DNA of 5,011 bases from an uncultured Chlorobiaceae bacterium (GTDB lineage: Bacteria; Bacteroidota; Chlorobiia; Chlorobiales; Chlorobiaceae), in the NCBI GenBank assembly GCA_903874585.1, contig CAIQSY010000099.1, positions 1-5,011 of the forward strand, read 5' to 3'. Positions 4,811 through 5,011 of the stretch are shown in pieces; position 1 is the stretch's first letter, and the number at the start of each line of letters is the position of its first letter. The translations under genes were made by a program, and so were the position numbers. The notes beneath the pieces were generated by a model. The model searched no databases and was not told where the DNA came from. It was given only the letters and a program-made list of their open reading frames with translations.

Positions 4811-5011
4811 TTACGCTTCGTTAAAGCACTCTTCAGCTTCACACCAGTCATTCAAGTCGTCACCATCATTTTTTCCGTTTGCTTCCCAGCGGTAGTAGGC
4901 GGCAACTCTTATATGCTCTTCACGCATTTCTGGTGTTATCTCAACAGTTTCAGCTTTTTTGCTTTTTTTTGTAGATGCTTTTTTCTTTGGCTCTTTTTCT
5001 GCCGTAATCTC
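4811..5011 (-). CDS. DUF2934 domain protein, C-terminal part (N-terminus cut by window edge)
   Basis: Sixty-six residues are visible up to a TAA at 4811-4813; the frame is still open at the right edge, so the start lies outside. The visible part opens with a lysine-rich low-complexity segment (KEPKKKASTKKSKKAE, about visible residues 6-21). Then comes a compact acidic domain, HIRVAAYYRWEANGKNDGDD followed by LNDWCEAEECF. The IR-A-YxxWE...G...D..L.DW..AE pattern is that of DUF2934 (Pfam PF11154), a short domain of unknown function found in many proteobacteria and green sulfur bacteria. The basic tail could bind nucleic acid, which is inference only. An internal ATG (EMREEH) could be mistaken for a start, but the frame upstream of it reads as coding. 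The family call is fairly firm from the motif pattern. Confidence 0.78.
   Translation of the reverse strand, partial: EITAEKEPKKKASTKKSKKAETVEITPEMREEHIRVAAYYRWEANGKNDGDDLNDWCEAEECFNEA

Noticed and set aside
1..5011. Mobile element, CRISPR array, toxin-antitoxin or defence system
   Set aside because: No transposase, integrase, terminal direct repeats, regularly spaced repeats or paired small toxin-like genes can be seen. The gene content is ordinary chromosomal.

Overview
This window looks like chromosomal housekeeping DNA from a green sulfur bacterium (Chlorobiaceae; Chlorobium, Pelodictyon or a close relative). The basis is the moderate GC content, the weak Shine-Dalgarno signals, and the look of the proteins: a TatC with an acidic N-terminal extension, a long-chain polyprenyl diphosphate synthase followed by a stand-alone PASTA protein, and DUF169 and DUF2934 family proteins. 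The genus assignment is inference from reading only and was not tested by a search.

Layout. Positions 1-383 (minus) hold the N-terminal part of an unrecognised single-pass membrane protein that runs off the left edge. A 324-bp gap follows. It carries a weak extended -10 promoter for that gene and a long, nearly perfect inverted repeat (633-697) ten bases past the tatC stop. tatC (708-1541, minus) encodes the multi-spanning subunit of the twin-arginine translocase. A 290-bp divergent region then separates tatC from a plus-strand pair: a trans-long-chain polyprenyl diphosphate synthase (starts near 1832, ends 2806) and a membrane-anchored protein with three PASTA repeats (2839-3570). These two are 32 bp apart and probably cotranscribed. 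After two adjacent A/T-rich dyads comes a DUF169 protein with eight cysteines (3685-4488), which appears to have its own promoter. It converges on a 56-residue single-helix membrane protein (4505-4675, minus). The right edge holds the C-terminal part of a DUF2934 protein with a lysine-rich stretch (4811-5011, minus), followed by an 11-bp hairpin.

The genes do not form one pathway. The envelope theme is loose: TatC exports folded, often cofactor-bearing proteins; the prenyl synthase makes the lipid tail of quinones; PASTA repeats bind cell-wall material in other bacteria; two small proteins have one membrane helix each. I found no mobile element, CRISPR array, tRNA, rRNA or clear defence system. 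The points most worth a second look are the T-tract-less long inverted repeats behind two minus-strand genes, the paired dyads in front of the DUF169 gene, and the DUF169 protein itself.
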